A DNA stretch of 27,263 bases, taken from a virus. The DNA lies in the IMG/VR virus record IMGVR_UViG_3300030101_002525, positions 1 to 27,263 of that record. One strand, given 5' to 3'. The notes under the pieces are model-generated. The model saw nothing but the letters and a program-made list of their open reading frames with translations. It was not told the origin of the DNA and made no database searches. Shown here in pieces: positions 1-5,766 of this stretch (position 1 is its first letter; each line of letters opens with the position of its first letter). Position numbers and translations under genes: made by a program.

Positions 1-100
1 ATCAGTTTTAATGTCATACGTTTCATGCACATCAGGCAACCTGTCTTCAATACCAACCCAGTTTCTATCAATATGCTCTTTGTGCTTTTTATACTTTCGG
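1..100. repeat. Terminal repeat copy 1 (circular overlap)
   Basis: Bases 1-100 match 27164-27263 at 99 of 100 positions; the single mismatch is base 99 (G) against 27262 (T). An open reading frame runs uninterrupted across the join. This is what a circular or circularly permuted genome gives after assembly, and it implies a unit length of about 27,163 bp. A genuine short direct terminal repeat cannot be excluded from sequence alone, but the cut lies inside a coding frame, which favours an assembly overlap. Confidence 0.93.
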
Positions 101-327
101 TAAAATGGTGTTGTCTTGCTAAAAGCAGCAATCTTAATTGTGCGCACTAAATAATACCACAATTCACCACGCTCACATATTGCATCAAATTTGTCAGGCT
201 TATCCCCTAAAACCATAATGCACAAATCTTGCATTAAGTCGTCGCCTAAGTCCGTGCCAACGTACATGCGACAAATGTCCTGTAGTCTGTCGTATTCCTT
301 TTGAAAAAAACGTTGAGTGCAAGTCAC
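1..327 (-). CDS. ECF-like RNA polymerase sigma factor, N-terminal part (continues at 27163 on the circle)
   Basis: Reading down from a GTG at 327..325 the frame stays open to base 1 and continues in frame at 27163 if the ends are joined, giving a 192-aa protein. The GTG overlaps the TGA of the upstream NinG gene (GTGA), typical of translational coupling; no ATG lies between the preceding in-frame stop and this GTG, and the first internal ATG would remove part of the N-terminal domain. The N-terminal half looks like sigma-70 region 2: an acidic helix with GTDLGDDLMQDLC followed by an aromatic/basic segment (ELWYYLVRTIKIAAFSKT, FYRKYKK). The matching half near the other end looks like region 4. 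I infer a phage sigma factor that could redirect host polymerase to late genes, for which no host-type promoter is evident. It could instead be a sigma-like DNA-binding protein without polymerase function. Confidence 0.72.
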   Translation of the reverse strand, partial: MTCTQRFFQKEYDRLQDICRMYVGTDLGDDLMQDLCIMVLGDKPDKFDAICERGELWYYLVRTIKIAAFSKTTPFYRKYKKHKEHIDRNWVGIEDRLPDVHETYDIKTD

Positions 328-722
328 AACTGAGACAAGAGTTTTTCGTAATTCTTTCTCATAGCTACAATGTCTACTATGCTGTACTTGCTGGCCTGCT
401 TACTTAAGTTGTAAATTTTTTTTGCAGTCCCTTTGCCGTATTTGACATCTAAAGCTAATCCGTATTTGTAGTTCTGATTGCTATCGTACAAATTACATCG
501 CGGACATTGCGGCAAAACATTTACCATGCCGTTTTGTGGTTCGTGCAACCATCTTGTACTGTAACATCCTCTGCTCATAAAATGCCCTGCGTGCATAGAC
601 TTGCTCGGTTTTTTTACGCCACACGTAATGCAAGTGCATAGGCCGTGTTTGTCCTCATGAAATTTTCGGACGTACTGACTAAACACTTTGTCTAGTTTTT
701 TTATCTCCTTTGACCTGCTCAC
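324..722 (-). CDS. ninG: NinG-like recombination protein
   Basis: 132 aa. The middle carries a zinc/HNH-like arrangement: CTCITCG near residue 29, then MHAGHFMSRG, an aromatic/Arg segment, NVLPQCPRCN, and YKYGLALDVKYG. This order (Cys pair, GHF, QCxxCN, Tyr/Gly) is that of the lambda NinG/Rap family, whose members act in recombination on branched DNA. It lies at the end of the replication block, after the initiator and helical replication protein, matching the position of nin-region genes in lambdoid phages. Its TGA overlaps the GTG of the sigma-like gene. The length is shorter than lambda NinG; the N-terminal helix (SKEIKKLDKVFSQYVRKF) is present, so the family core looks intact. Confidence 0.82.
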   Translation of the reverse strand: MSRSKEIKKLDKVFSQYVRKFHEDKHGLCTCITCGVKKPSKSMHAGHFMSRGCYSTRWLHEPQNGMVNVLPQCPRCNLYDSNQNYKYGLALDVKYGKGTAKKIYNLSKQASKYSIVDIVAMRKNYEKLLSQL

Positions 723-736
723 ACTTTACAATATAC

Positions 737-1336
737 CTAATCAGTGCCAAGTGTTTTTTTTAACCTACTACCCAAACCCTTGTCTGATTTATTCTGTATT
801 GTTTTTATGTCTAGGCTGTCCACAATTTTTTTAAAGGTTTTTTCGTGTTGCTGTGACCATTCCAATTCTTTATGTTTTTGATTGTGCATGTGCCTTTCCA
901 AAATTGGTGCGCGTACTTCGCCTTCGTACTGTCTTAGGCACTCTAAAATTTCGGCAGTTTTTAAGCGTTCGTACAACTTGCCAAATTTGCCTTGAATAAT
1001 CATGTCGAAACATGTGCGCACCTCTTCAATTTTTAAGGCTGGGAAATCATTAATTATTGCACGACAACACATCTGCAACTCTTCGTCTGTAGACAAGGTT
1101 TTATTTGCGTCTATCATTTTACACAAGCGGCCTACTTCTGTTAACAGCCAAAGTCTTATGCCGCGTTCGTGAACTGGATTTATTTTCATAGCAGCCCGAA
1201 TGTTTGTGCCTAAGACCCAAGCATTTGTTGGTGTTACGCTTTTTATTTCACCCGTTATTAACGAAGTCGATTGCTCCGTTATGAGAGAAGTTGCTTGTGT
1301 TAAAGCCTCGATTTGTTGTGTTCCATTTGTCTGCAT
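737..1336 (-). CDS. Replication-associated helical protein (possible helicase loader)
   Basis: About 199 aa if started at the ATG at 1336; the frame is open further to an ATG at 1423, but that part reads over the conserved tail of the initiator gene. The core is all-alpha: RLWLLTEVGRLCKMIDANKT, then a segment with FPALKIEEVRTCFDMIIQGKFGKLYERL and a Tyr/charged C-terminus. The pattern 'F..L..EEv...f...i.GkfGklYerl...eil..l..Y' is common in Bacteroidota phage and mobile-element replication loci directly after the initiator. By position it may be the helicase-loader counterpart of lambda P, but I see no Walker motifs, so the role is inferred from context only. The 89-base overlap with the initiator gene is notable; a later start would avoid it. 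Confidence 0.6.
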   Translation of the reverse strand: MQTNGTQQIEALTQATSLITEQSTSLITGEIKSVTPTNAWVLGTNIRAAMKINPVHERGIRLWLLTEVGRLCKMIDANKTLSTDEELQMCCRAIINDFPALKIEEVRTCFDMIIQGKFGKLYERLKTAEILECLRQYEGEVRAPILERHMHNQKHKELEWSQQHEKTFKKIVDSLDIKTIQNKSDKGLGSRLKKTLGTD

Positions 1337-1883
1337 TGCGTTGCCAGTTACGCGCGGCTGCTTTCCAATCTTTAATTGCTTTGCCGCGTCCTTGTTTCCA
1401 TCCATTAGTTTCGTAATAATCAAAAAATTTTTCGCCGTCTTGCGGTGACATGCCTAGTTCCACAAAATACACAGCAACTAATTCTAGTGTTGGCCTTGCC
1501 TTACTAAGTTGTTTACTATGTTGTTTACTCTCTTGTTTACTATGTAGACAATTTGGCAACTCTGCCTTGTCAACATGTCCAGTCTGCATAGACAAGTTGT
1601 CCACTCTGCTTCGACACCATCTTTTTCTGCCGTCTGTCTTTGTACTTATTAGGCTTGCACTCTCTAATTCTTTTATTGCTCTGCTAGCCGTTCGCTGACT
1701 AATGTTATAGTCTTCGCTAATTTTCTGATTGCTTTTAAAAAATGAAGCATTGCGACCTGTAAAACTGTGTATGTCTGCCCACAACAATTTAGCTGTTGGC
1801 GACAGTCTCATTTGTAAAATTTCTACAGGCAACCACAACCCTTGAAATTGTCTTACCTCGGTATGTACTTCGTTGTGTTGCAT
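1248..1883 (-). CDS. Lambda O-type replication initiator (winged helix)
   Basis: 211 aa. Residues ~13-100 form a winged-helix initiator domain: FQGLWLPVEILQMRLSPTAK, LLWADIHSFTG, FKSNQKISEDYNISQRTASR, AIKELESASLISTKT. This 'GLWLP.EI....L...aK.L...I' opening is characteristic of phage and plasmid initiators in Bacteroidota. A charged linker (ESKQHSKQLSK) follows, then a C-terminal module with FFDYYETNGWKQGRGKAIKD and WKAAARNWQRNADKW, a DnaD-like tail motif. The linker is encoded by tandem 12-bp repeats (1497-1544), the arrangement seen in lambda where ori lies in the O gene. No polymerase or helicase is encoded, so this protein presumably recruits the host replisome. The 3' end overlaps the next gene by 89 bases. 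Confidence 0.82.
   Translation of the reverse strand: MQHNEVHTEVRQFQGLWLPVEILQMRLSPTAKLLWADIHSFTGRNASFFKSNQKISEDYNISQRTASRAIKELESASLISTKTDGRKRWCRSRVDNLSMQTGHVDKAELPNCLHSKQESKQHSKQLSKARPTLELVAVYFVELGMSPQDGEKFFDYYETNGWKQGRGKAIKDWKAAARNWQRNADKWNTTNRGFNTSNFSHNGAIDFVNNG
1497..1544 (-). repeat. Tandem 12-bp iteron-like repeats, candidate replication origin
   Basis: On the plus strand the 12-mers are TTGTTTACTATG (1509-1520), TTGTTTACTCTC (1521-1532) and TTGTTTACTATG (1533-1544), preceded by a degenerate TGCCTTACTAAG (1497-1508). They are in phase with the helical repeat scale (12 bp) and encode the SKQ repeats of the initiator linker. Iterons inside the linker of the initiator gene are the known layout of lambda-type origins; that these serve as ori here is inference. 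The alternative is simple codon-repeat expansion in a disordered linker. Confidence 0.55.
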
Positions 1884-2041
1884 CTATAATTCAATTCGTG
1901 ACCACATTTTTCTATCCAACGTCCATACCTGTTTTTTAAAATGTCATCGCCGCATTCCGAATAATAGTGATAACGGCGCAAGAATTGTTTGCGCACTTCA
2001 ATAATTTCATTTGTGTCCATGTCTAACAGACTGAATGTCAT
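1853..2041 (-). CDS. Small hypothetical protein
   Basis: 62 aa from the ATG at 2041, or 55 aa from the ATG at 2020 (MDTNEI), which would reduce the overlap with the upstream HTH gene. Basic C-terminal half with a Tyr/Arg-rich helix (RKQFLRRYHYYSECGDDILK) and three Cys (SECGD, EKCGH, YRCN). I do not recognise the family. It sits tightly between the HTH protein and the initiator and overlaps the initiator start by about 31 bases, so it is likely translated as part of the replication operon. Confidence 0.5.
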   Translation of the reverse strand: MTFSLLDMDTNEIIEVRKQFLRRYHYYSECGDDILKNRYGRWIEKCGHELNYRCNTTKYIPR

Positions 2042-2243
2042 GTTCTCTTTGTTTTATCATTTCCATTACTACGTCTGCACTTGTTTTTGTGTACTCAGTT
2101 ATTTCAGGCAAATGATACAAGAATTTTTTTGGGTCATGATTAAACCAGCGATTAACTGTTTTGCTGCCTAACCCTAATTTTAAATCCATTGTGTCTTGTG
2201 TGCCGTAATGCACTTTAATAAATGCGTCAAACGTCATATTCAT
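2007..2243 (-). CDS. Cro/C1-like HTH DNA-binding protein
   Basis: 78 aa. An N-terminal helical segment reads TFDAFIKVHYGTQDTMDLKL followed by LGSKTVNRWFNHDPKKFLYH, which fits a short helix-turn-helix ('..d.a..Lg.s..tv.rWf...p..f....l..i') of the Cro/C1 superfamily, then a C-terminal helix rich in Met/Lys. Located directly upstream of the initiator gene, it may regulate replication genes or assist origin recognition. No partner divergent repressor gene exists (all genes are on one strand), so there is no sign of a lysogeny switch. The HTH call is from pattern only. Confidence 0.5.
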   Translation of the reverse strand: MNMTFDAFIKVHYGTQDTMDLKLGLGSKTVNRWFNHDPKKFLYHLPEITEYTKTSADVVMEMIKQREHDIQSVRHGHK

Positions 2244-2454
2244 TTTCTATCATTTTTTTTGTGCCTAACAAATACATAGCACCCTCCGCAACTTTGTTGC
2301 AATACGCATCCCAATTTTCGACATTCATTGCACTGCCTTGTAAGGCTTGCACCGCTAATGCCATAGCCCATTTAATATCTGCATTGCTTATGTCGTCATC
2401 TAATTTTTGTTGCAAGTCTATGCTGTCGCCTGTTGTAGAGGTAGAATATGTCAT
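2227..2454 (-). CDS. Small hypothetical protein
   Basis: 75 aa, acidic, mostly helical: ISNADIKWAMALAVQALQGS and NWDAYCNKVAEGAMYLLGTK. No family recognised. The preceding gene (SSB-like) ends at 2457, two bases before this ATG, and its own end overlaps the HTH gene start by 17 bases, so it is embedded in the replication operon. Confidence 0.5.
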   Translation of the reverse strand: MTYSTSTTGDSIDLQQKLDDDISNADIKWAMALAVQALQGSAMNVENWDAYCNKVAEGAMYLLGTKKMIENEYDV

Positions 2455-2456
2455 TG

Positions 2457-2957
2457 TTAGAATGGTAAATCGTCGCTAGTCATTTCAGGCTGTTGCTTGC
2501 TTTCGTCATAATAGCTTTGCAAATCTTTTGCCATCTGCTTAAACTGTAATGCTGTGCCTGCAATCATTCTTAAACTTACTTTGCTCGGGTCGCTAGCTGT
2601 GTTTGCAAAAAAGGTTTGTGCTTCTCTTACAGCCCATTGCGTAATTATTGCGTCTTGTCTATTATCCATGTTTCTAGCATTTTCGCTGTTATTGTCTGAT
2701 GGCATCGGCCTGTGCAAATTGTCGTTTGTACCGTATTCGCTACGCGGTCTGTCTAATTTTAATTTCGGCCCGTACTTTCCCGAAGTGTGTTCTAAAACAA
2801 CGACTTTATCGCCTACTCCCCATTTGCCTTCACTTTTTGTATTGACCTGACCAACCATGTCATTTTCAAGTATTACATCAAACTTGAAATAATTTTCTCC
2901 TTTAAACTCAAATGTGCCTTGAGGCACAATGCTAGTGATTGTTGTTTCGTTTCTCAT
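2457..2957 (-). CDS. Single-stranded DNA-binding-like protein with DDLPF tip
   Basis: 166 aa. The N-terminal ~75 residues look like a compact OB fold: TTITSIVPQGTFEFKGENYF, VILENDMVGQVNTKSEG, WGVGDKVVVLEH, YGPKLKLDR. A disordered Asn/Asp/Arg linker and a helical segment follow, and the protein ends EMTSDDLPF. An acidic DD(I/L)PF tip is the hallmark of bacterial SSB, where it docks replication and repair partners. I infer a phage SSB-type protein that binds ssDNA and recruits host factors. The OB part is diverged from canonical SSB, so the fold is inferred; the tip is seen directly. Its ATG overlaps the stop of the 50-aa gene (ATGA). Confidence 0.68.
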   Translation of the reverse strand: MRNETTITSIVPQGTFEFKGENYFKFDVILENDMVGQVNTKSEGKWGVGDKVVVLEHTSGKYGPKLKLDRPRSEYGTNDNLHRPMPSDNNSENARNMDNRQDAIITQWAVREAQTFFANTASDPSKVSLRMIAGTALQFKQMAKDLQSYYDESKQQPEMTSDDLPF

Positions 2958-3106
2958 TTTGTTTGTGATTTTGTGTTGTGAGCAGAGTTTATTGTCATCT
3001 TTTGCGTAAAATCTTTGAGTGCTTGATACGCTGCCTCGGCTCTTTCAATTTGCACAATAGCCATAACTTCTGCGTGCGTGTAAAGTATATCGTCTGTCGT
3101 ATTCAT
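2954..3106 (-). CDS. 50-aa hypothetical protein
   Basis: A complete ORF, ATG at 3106 to TGA at 2954, that fills the gap between the DUF3846 gene and the SSB-like gene. It begins MNTTDDILYTHAEVMAIVQI and has a helical centre (ERAEAAYQALKDFTQKM). The stop overlaps the SSB-like start as ATGA and the start lies 8 bases after the previous gene, so spacing strongly supports it as a real gene. Family unknown. Confidence 0.6.
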   Translation of the reverse strand: MNTTDDILYTHAEVMAIVQIERAEAAYQALKDFTQKMTINSAHNTKSQTK

Positions 3107-3114
3107 GTGTAGTC

Positions 3115-3411
3115 TTAGTTCCACTTGTAATTATTGTCTTCGGTAAAATTTGTTGTGCTTTGCAACACTACATCGCCAACTACGACAGTACCTGCTAAAT
3201 ATGAGGCTAACGGGTTGCGAGGCAGGCGCATTAATAAACCCTCTTCATTTACAATTAACCTGCTAATGTTTGCGTCTATCGACGGCATATATGCAATGTA
3301 ACCGCCCACTGCTTTTTGCAATGTTTCGAGGCGACTGTCAGGCAATTCTGTTATGCGCCCATTGACAGTAGCTAAATAATAATAGATTGGTTTTGTGTTG
3401 TGATTGTCCAT
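3115..3411 (-). CDS. DUF3846-like protein
   Basis: 98 aa, the first gene of the early block. The pattern LETLQKAVGGYIAYMPSI, LIVNEEGLLMRLPRNPLASY, GTVVVGDVVL is that of DUF3846, a small family widespread in phages and mobile elements ('..vGG.iE.v.........vNEEG.l..Lp.N..A......ivGdvvl'). Its function is unknown in the family. It lies about 22 nt downstream of the predicted start of transcription from the promoter at 3440-3470. Confidence 0.75.
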   Translation of the reverse strand: MDNHNTKPIYYYLATVNGRITELPDSRLETLQKAVGGYIAYMPSIDANISRLIVNEEGLLMRLPRNPLASYLAGTVVVGDVVLQSTTNFTEDNNYKWN

Positions 3412-3439
3412 GTGTATTGAGTTTGTGTTTTACTTGTGC

Positions 3440-3470
3440 GCAAGTTAGAACAAAGTAATAAATAAACAAA
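3440..3470 (-). promoter_or_regulatory. Bacteroidota-type promoter for the early/replication block
   Basis: On the minus strand TTTG (3470-3467) is followed after 19 bases by TAACTTGC (3447-3440). The Bacteroidota vegetative consensus is TTTG, 19-21 bp, TAnnTTTG; the -33 box and spacing are exact, the -7 box keeps TA and TT but not the last two bases. It lies between the late terminator (3506-3533) and the first early gene (start 3411), where a promoter is needed. Moderate match, good position. Confidence 0.5.
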
Positions 3471-3501
3471 CGAATGTTATTAACATCATACTGTTGAACA
3501 C

Positions 3502-3533
3502 AAAAAAGGGCCAGCCTCGTTAGGCCAGCCCTT
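3502..3533 (-). terminator. Intrinsic terminator at the end of the late block
   Basis: Minus-strand reading: AAGGGC, TG, GCCT, loop AACG, AGGC, TG, GCCCTT, followed by a T run (A6 on plus, 3502-3507). The 6-bp outer and 4-bp inner stems are perfect with a 2x2 internal loop. It follows the holin candidate gene (stop 3612) and precedes the early promoter, so it separates late from early transcription. Confidence 0.8.
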
Positions 3534-3611
3534 GTAAGCGGTTAAAACTTAGAACAAAGTGCGCAAGCAACTTTGTCTGCAAACTACATTATTTTAAGTC
3601 ACAAACAAAAT

Positions 3612-3788
3612 TTACTTTTTTCTACGACCTAAGCCTCGAGATTTTCCAAATACAATTGCTTGTACAATACGAGTCAAAACGTTTACTACTGTGTCGTCTT
3701 TTTCTGTTTCAGTCAAAGCAGTAATTGTTCCTAAAGCAGACAATATGGCTAGAGCAATTGCTGACCAGTTTTCAAATAAAAATTCCAT
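3612..3788 (-). CDS. Single-TM holin-like membrane protein
   Basis: 58 aa; ATG at 3788, TAA at 3612. The N-terminus carries one hydrophobic helix (ENWSAIALAILSALGTITAL, residues 6-25), then an acidic loop TETEKDD, an amphipathic segment VVNVLTRIVQAIVFG and a very basic tail KSRGLGRRKK. A short protein with one N-terminal TM and a basic C-terminus, 3 bases after a peptidoglycan amidase gene, fits a class III-like holin. It is last in the late block. Holin function is inferred from topology and neighbour; families of such small proteins are too diverse for a name. Confidence 0.65.
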   Translation of the reverse strand: MEFLFENWSAIALAILSALGTITALTETEKDDTVVNVLTRIVQAIVFGKSRGLGRRKK

Positions 3789-3791
3789 GTG

Positions 3792-4214
3792 TTAAGGTTT
3801 AAGTAAAAATTCATATTTCTCTCTGACATCAAAACACGGACACGCTTTGTTTTTTGTGTATTGATTGTGTCCGCTTATTGTTAGGTTGCCAAAGACCATG
3901 CGCAATGCGCGTACTAATCTAATAAAAGCAATGTCTTGTGCAGGTGTCATTGTGTCTTTTGCTTTACGCGACACGTCGTCTATACCTCCTATGTAACACA
4001 CGCCTACACTGTCTTTATTGTGGCCTCTTGTGTGCGCACCTTGTTCTTCTATAGGTCTACCCTTATGCACTGTGCCATCTAGATAAATAACATAGTGATA
4101 GCCTATATCCTTAAAGTTTCTTGCTTTGTGCCATTGTCGCAAAGTTTCGACATCATAATGCGCCCCTCTAACTGTTGCACTGCAATGCAGAATAATGCGG
4201 TTGAGGTCGCGCAT
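3792..4214 (-). CDS. T7 lysozyme-type N-acetylmuramoyl-L-alanine amidase (endolysin)
   Basis: 140 aa, a full amidase_2/PGRP domain. It shows RIILHCSAT (Zn ligand His10), DIGYHYVIYLDGTVHKGRP (Tyr39), GAHTRGHNKDSVGVCYIGGI and SGHNQYTKNKACPCFDV (His116, Lys123, Cys125). These match the Zn ligands and catalytic Tyr/Lys of T7 lysozyme (His17, Tyr46, His122, Lys128, Cys130), and the GVCxxGGIDD segment is strikingly T7-like. It cleaves the MurNAc-L-Ala amide bond in the cell wall for host lysis. No signal peptide is visible, so release through the adjacent holin candidate is expected. Length is that of T7-type enzymes. Confidence 0.93.
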   Translation of the reverse strand: MRDLNRIILHCSATVRGAHYDVETLRQWHKARNFKDIGYHYVIYLDGTVHKGRPIEEQGAHTRGHNKDSVGVCYIGGIDDVSRKAKDTMTPAQDIAFIRLVRALRMVFGNLTISGHNQYTKNKACPCFDVREKYEFLLKP

Positions 4215-4215
4215 G

Positions 4216-4467
4216 TTAAACCCTTTTGCTTAATTGATTAAGTTCCCAAGCGTAATCTTTACTACGCCAGTTTAAAGGGTCTATGCGATGTTCTCTTTGT
4301 CGATTGCCATAACTAATGCGCGGCAGTTGTGTAAATCGCCCGCCGTAAGTTTTTACATGTAACACAGCGTCAATACCGCTGCTGCCTGCCTCTAAGAATT
4401 GTTTGTAATCCTTAAAGTCAAACTCATAAACTCTGTTGTTAACGACTACGTAATACCTGTCATTCAT
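4216..4467 (-). CDS. Hypothetical protein in the lysis cluster
   Basis: 83 aa, basic, with a beta-like N-terminus (NDRYYVVVNNRVYEFDF) and a Trp/Arg C-terminal half (INWRSKDYAW-like segment DPLNWRSKDYAWELNQLSKR). Not recognised. It lies 1 base before the amidase gene and 12 bases after the 70-aa gene, so it belongs to the lysis/late operon. No membrane segment or signal peptide. Confidence 0.6.
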   Translation of the reverse strand: MNDRYYVVVNNRVYEFDFKDYKQFLEAGSSGIDAVLHVKTYGGRFTQLPRISYGNRQREHRIDPLNWRSKDYAWELNQLSKRV

Positions 4468-4478
4468 GCTGCTACACT

Positions 4479-4691
4479 TTACAAAGTGTAATCGTCTGCG
4501 TTGTCAATCCACCATTCTGTACAACGCTGCATTGCTTCGTATTTATCACAATACAATGTGTCCCAATCTAAAGAAAAATCGTCAAGTATTTCTACGTCGT
4601 CACAATCTACAACCCACTTGCATTGACCTTCTACCTCACGTCCTCCATACCACAAAAAAAACGGCGTGCCTTTAACCTCGTGTATTTTCAT
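4479..4691 (-). CDS. Small acidic hypothetical protein
   Basis: 70 aa, acidic and rich in Trp and Cys: FFLWYGGREVEGQCKWVVDC, a DDVEILDDFSLDWDTLYCDK stretch and a C-terminal CTEWWIDNADDYTL. Unknown family. Its ATG overlaps the end of the TM/coiled-coil gene (ATGA type). Cys residues occur outside obvious metal-binding spacing. Confidence 0.58.
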   Translation of the reverse strand: MKIHEVKGTPFFLWYGGREVEGQCKWVVDCDDVEILDDFSLDWDTLYCDKYEAMQRCTEWWIDNADDYTL

Positions 4692-4894
4692 TCTAAACGG
4701 TTTTTAGCCAGCAATAACTTAATTTCATTTACGCCTTCCATTAACTCTCGCAAGGCTTTGCTTACTTTGTTTTCGTTTTTTTCTAGTTGTTCTAAACGCG
4801 CCTTCATGCGCGTAATGTCTGTATTTAATTTGACCCACGTAGCTATAATGCCAGCAAAAGCAGATACCGCTACACTCATTATTTCACTTGTCAT
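4688..4894 (-). CDS. Membrane-anchored coiled-coil protein (XhlA-like)
   Basis: 68 aa. An N-terminal hydrophobic helix (residues 5-22, IMSVAVSAFAGIIATWV) is followed by a heptad-like coiled coil (DITRMKARLEQLEKNENKVS to NEIKLLLAKNR). This small TM-plus-coil layout resembles XhlA/hemolysin-type or spanin-like accessory lysis proteins, though those often have the TM at the other end. It sits among lysis genes. Lysis role is inference; it could also be a second holin. Confidence 0.55.
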   Translation of the reverse strand: MTSEIMSVAVSAFAGIIATWVKLNTDITRMKARLEQLEKNENKVSKALRELMEGVNEIKLLLAKNRLE

Positions 4895-4895
4895 T

Positions 4896-5021
4896 CTAGC
4901 TATGCAATTGTTGTTCTAACTCTTGTATGCGCAACAGCAACTTGTCAATAAGGTCAAACAATTGTTCTCGGTCATATTTTTCCTTGTCTTGTATGCAGTA
5001 TGTTTTTTGGGCATCAATCAT
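4896..5021 (-). CDS. 41-aa coiled-coil peptide
   Basis: ATG at 5021, TAG at 4896. Begins MIDAQKTYCIQDKEKYDREQ and ends with a leucine-zipper-like segment LFDLIDKLLLRIQELEQQLH. Its start overlaps the stop of the 46-aa gene (ATGA), and its stop lies just before the next gene. Tight packing in the operon supports it as real. No family recognised. Confidence 0.55.
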   Translation of the reverse strand: MIDAQKTYCIQDKEKYDREQLFDLIDKLLLRIQELEQQLHS

Positions 5022-5158
5022 TTGTCTTCTAATGCGTCCAATCTATTTGACAAGGTTTGTAATTGATTGCTTATTTCATCTAATACTGTTAACAAAACTG
5101 TAGCGTCAACAATGTCGTTTGCTGCGTCTTCTGTTAACGTCGTTAACTCGCGCTTCAT
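5018..5158 (-). CDS. 46-aa coiled-coil peptide
   Basis: ATG at 5158, TGA at 5018. Acidic N-terminus (MKRELTTLTEDAANDIVDA) followed by a heptad-like helix (TVLLTVLDEISNQLQTL, SNRLDALEDK). The start overlaps the stop of the fibre-like gene (ATGA) and its stop overlaps the 41-aa gene. It may form a coil with its neighbours or with the fibre; function unknown. Confidence 0.55.
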   Translation of the reverse strand: MKRELTTLTEDAANDIVDATVLLTVLDEISNQLQTLSNRLDALEDK

Positions 5159-5712
5159 AATTCTATTTGTATTGTAAATGAGACATTACCAAGAGCAACA
5201 CCGAGGCCGTTTGTTACAAAAAAGGCGTACGTTGTGTCTGCCGCTAAAACAGCAGCACTTGTAAAATCAAAGGCAGTAATCATGCGTGACGCATACGACG
5301 GCGTTACTGTTATTGCTTCAATGTTTGTGATTGTGTTTGACATGCTTACCTCTCTAAGCGTAACAGTTAAATTCCCGCTGCTTGGTGTGCTGCCTTCATG
5401 ACGCATAACGACTTTAATTACTTTGCCAGCAGCAGGCGCAACAAACTTATTGCTGCGTTGCAACGATGTAAATTCTGTTTCGGTGTTGCCGACAGGCAAA
5501 TACACACTGCGTACAAGATTGTCAAAAAACGAACCATTAATTAAACAATGGTTACTGCCACCAGCCGCGCCAGCAAGTAGGTGTTGCACTTGTATTTTTT
5601 TACTTGTGCCTGCCGCGCTGCCTGTAGTGTCGCTGACATCTACAATGTGCAACAAGTCGTCGTCGCTAGTTGAAGTCAGCGCAGTTTTGTCGGTTAATTT
5701 TTGGAATCCCAT
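5155..5712 (-). CDS. Fibre/receptor-binding-like virion protein
   Basis: 185 aa. The N-terminus has a phage fibre-type opening (GFQKLTDKTALTSTSDDDLLHIVDVSDT, a 'lt..ta....dDll.ivdvsdt' pattern used by many tail fibre and appendage proteins to begin shaft segments), then a Gly/Ala/Ser region and a C-terminal beta-rich domain (FVAPAAGKVIKVVMRHEG, LTVTLREVSM, ADTTYAFFVTNGLGVALGNV, SFTIQIEL) suggestive of a jelly-roll head. Located between the head-tail connector and the lysis genes. Attachment role is inferred from these features. Confidence 0.62.
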   Translation of the reverse strand: MGFQKLTDKTALTSTSDDDLLHIVDVSDTTGSAAGTSKKIQVQHLLAGAAGGSNHCLINGSFFDNLVRSVYLPVGNTETEFTSLQRSNKFVAPAAGKVIKVVMRHEGSTPSSGNLTVTLREVSMSNTITNIEAITVTPSYASRMITAFDFTSAAVLAADTTYAFFVTNGLGVALGNVSFTIQIEL

Positions 5713-5766
5713 TTGCGTAGATATTGTGACAACCTATTGTAATTGCGTTCAATTTGCTGTTGTCTT

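Noticed and set aside
1336-1423. Upstream start (1423) for the helical replication protein
   Set aside because: It would read the DNA of the conserved initiator tail in a second frame for a further 87 bases; the ATG at 1336 is the simpler start.
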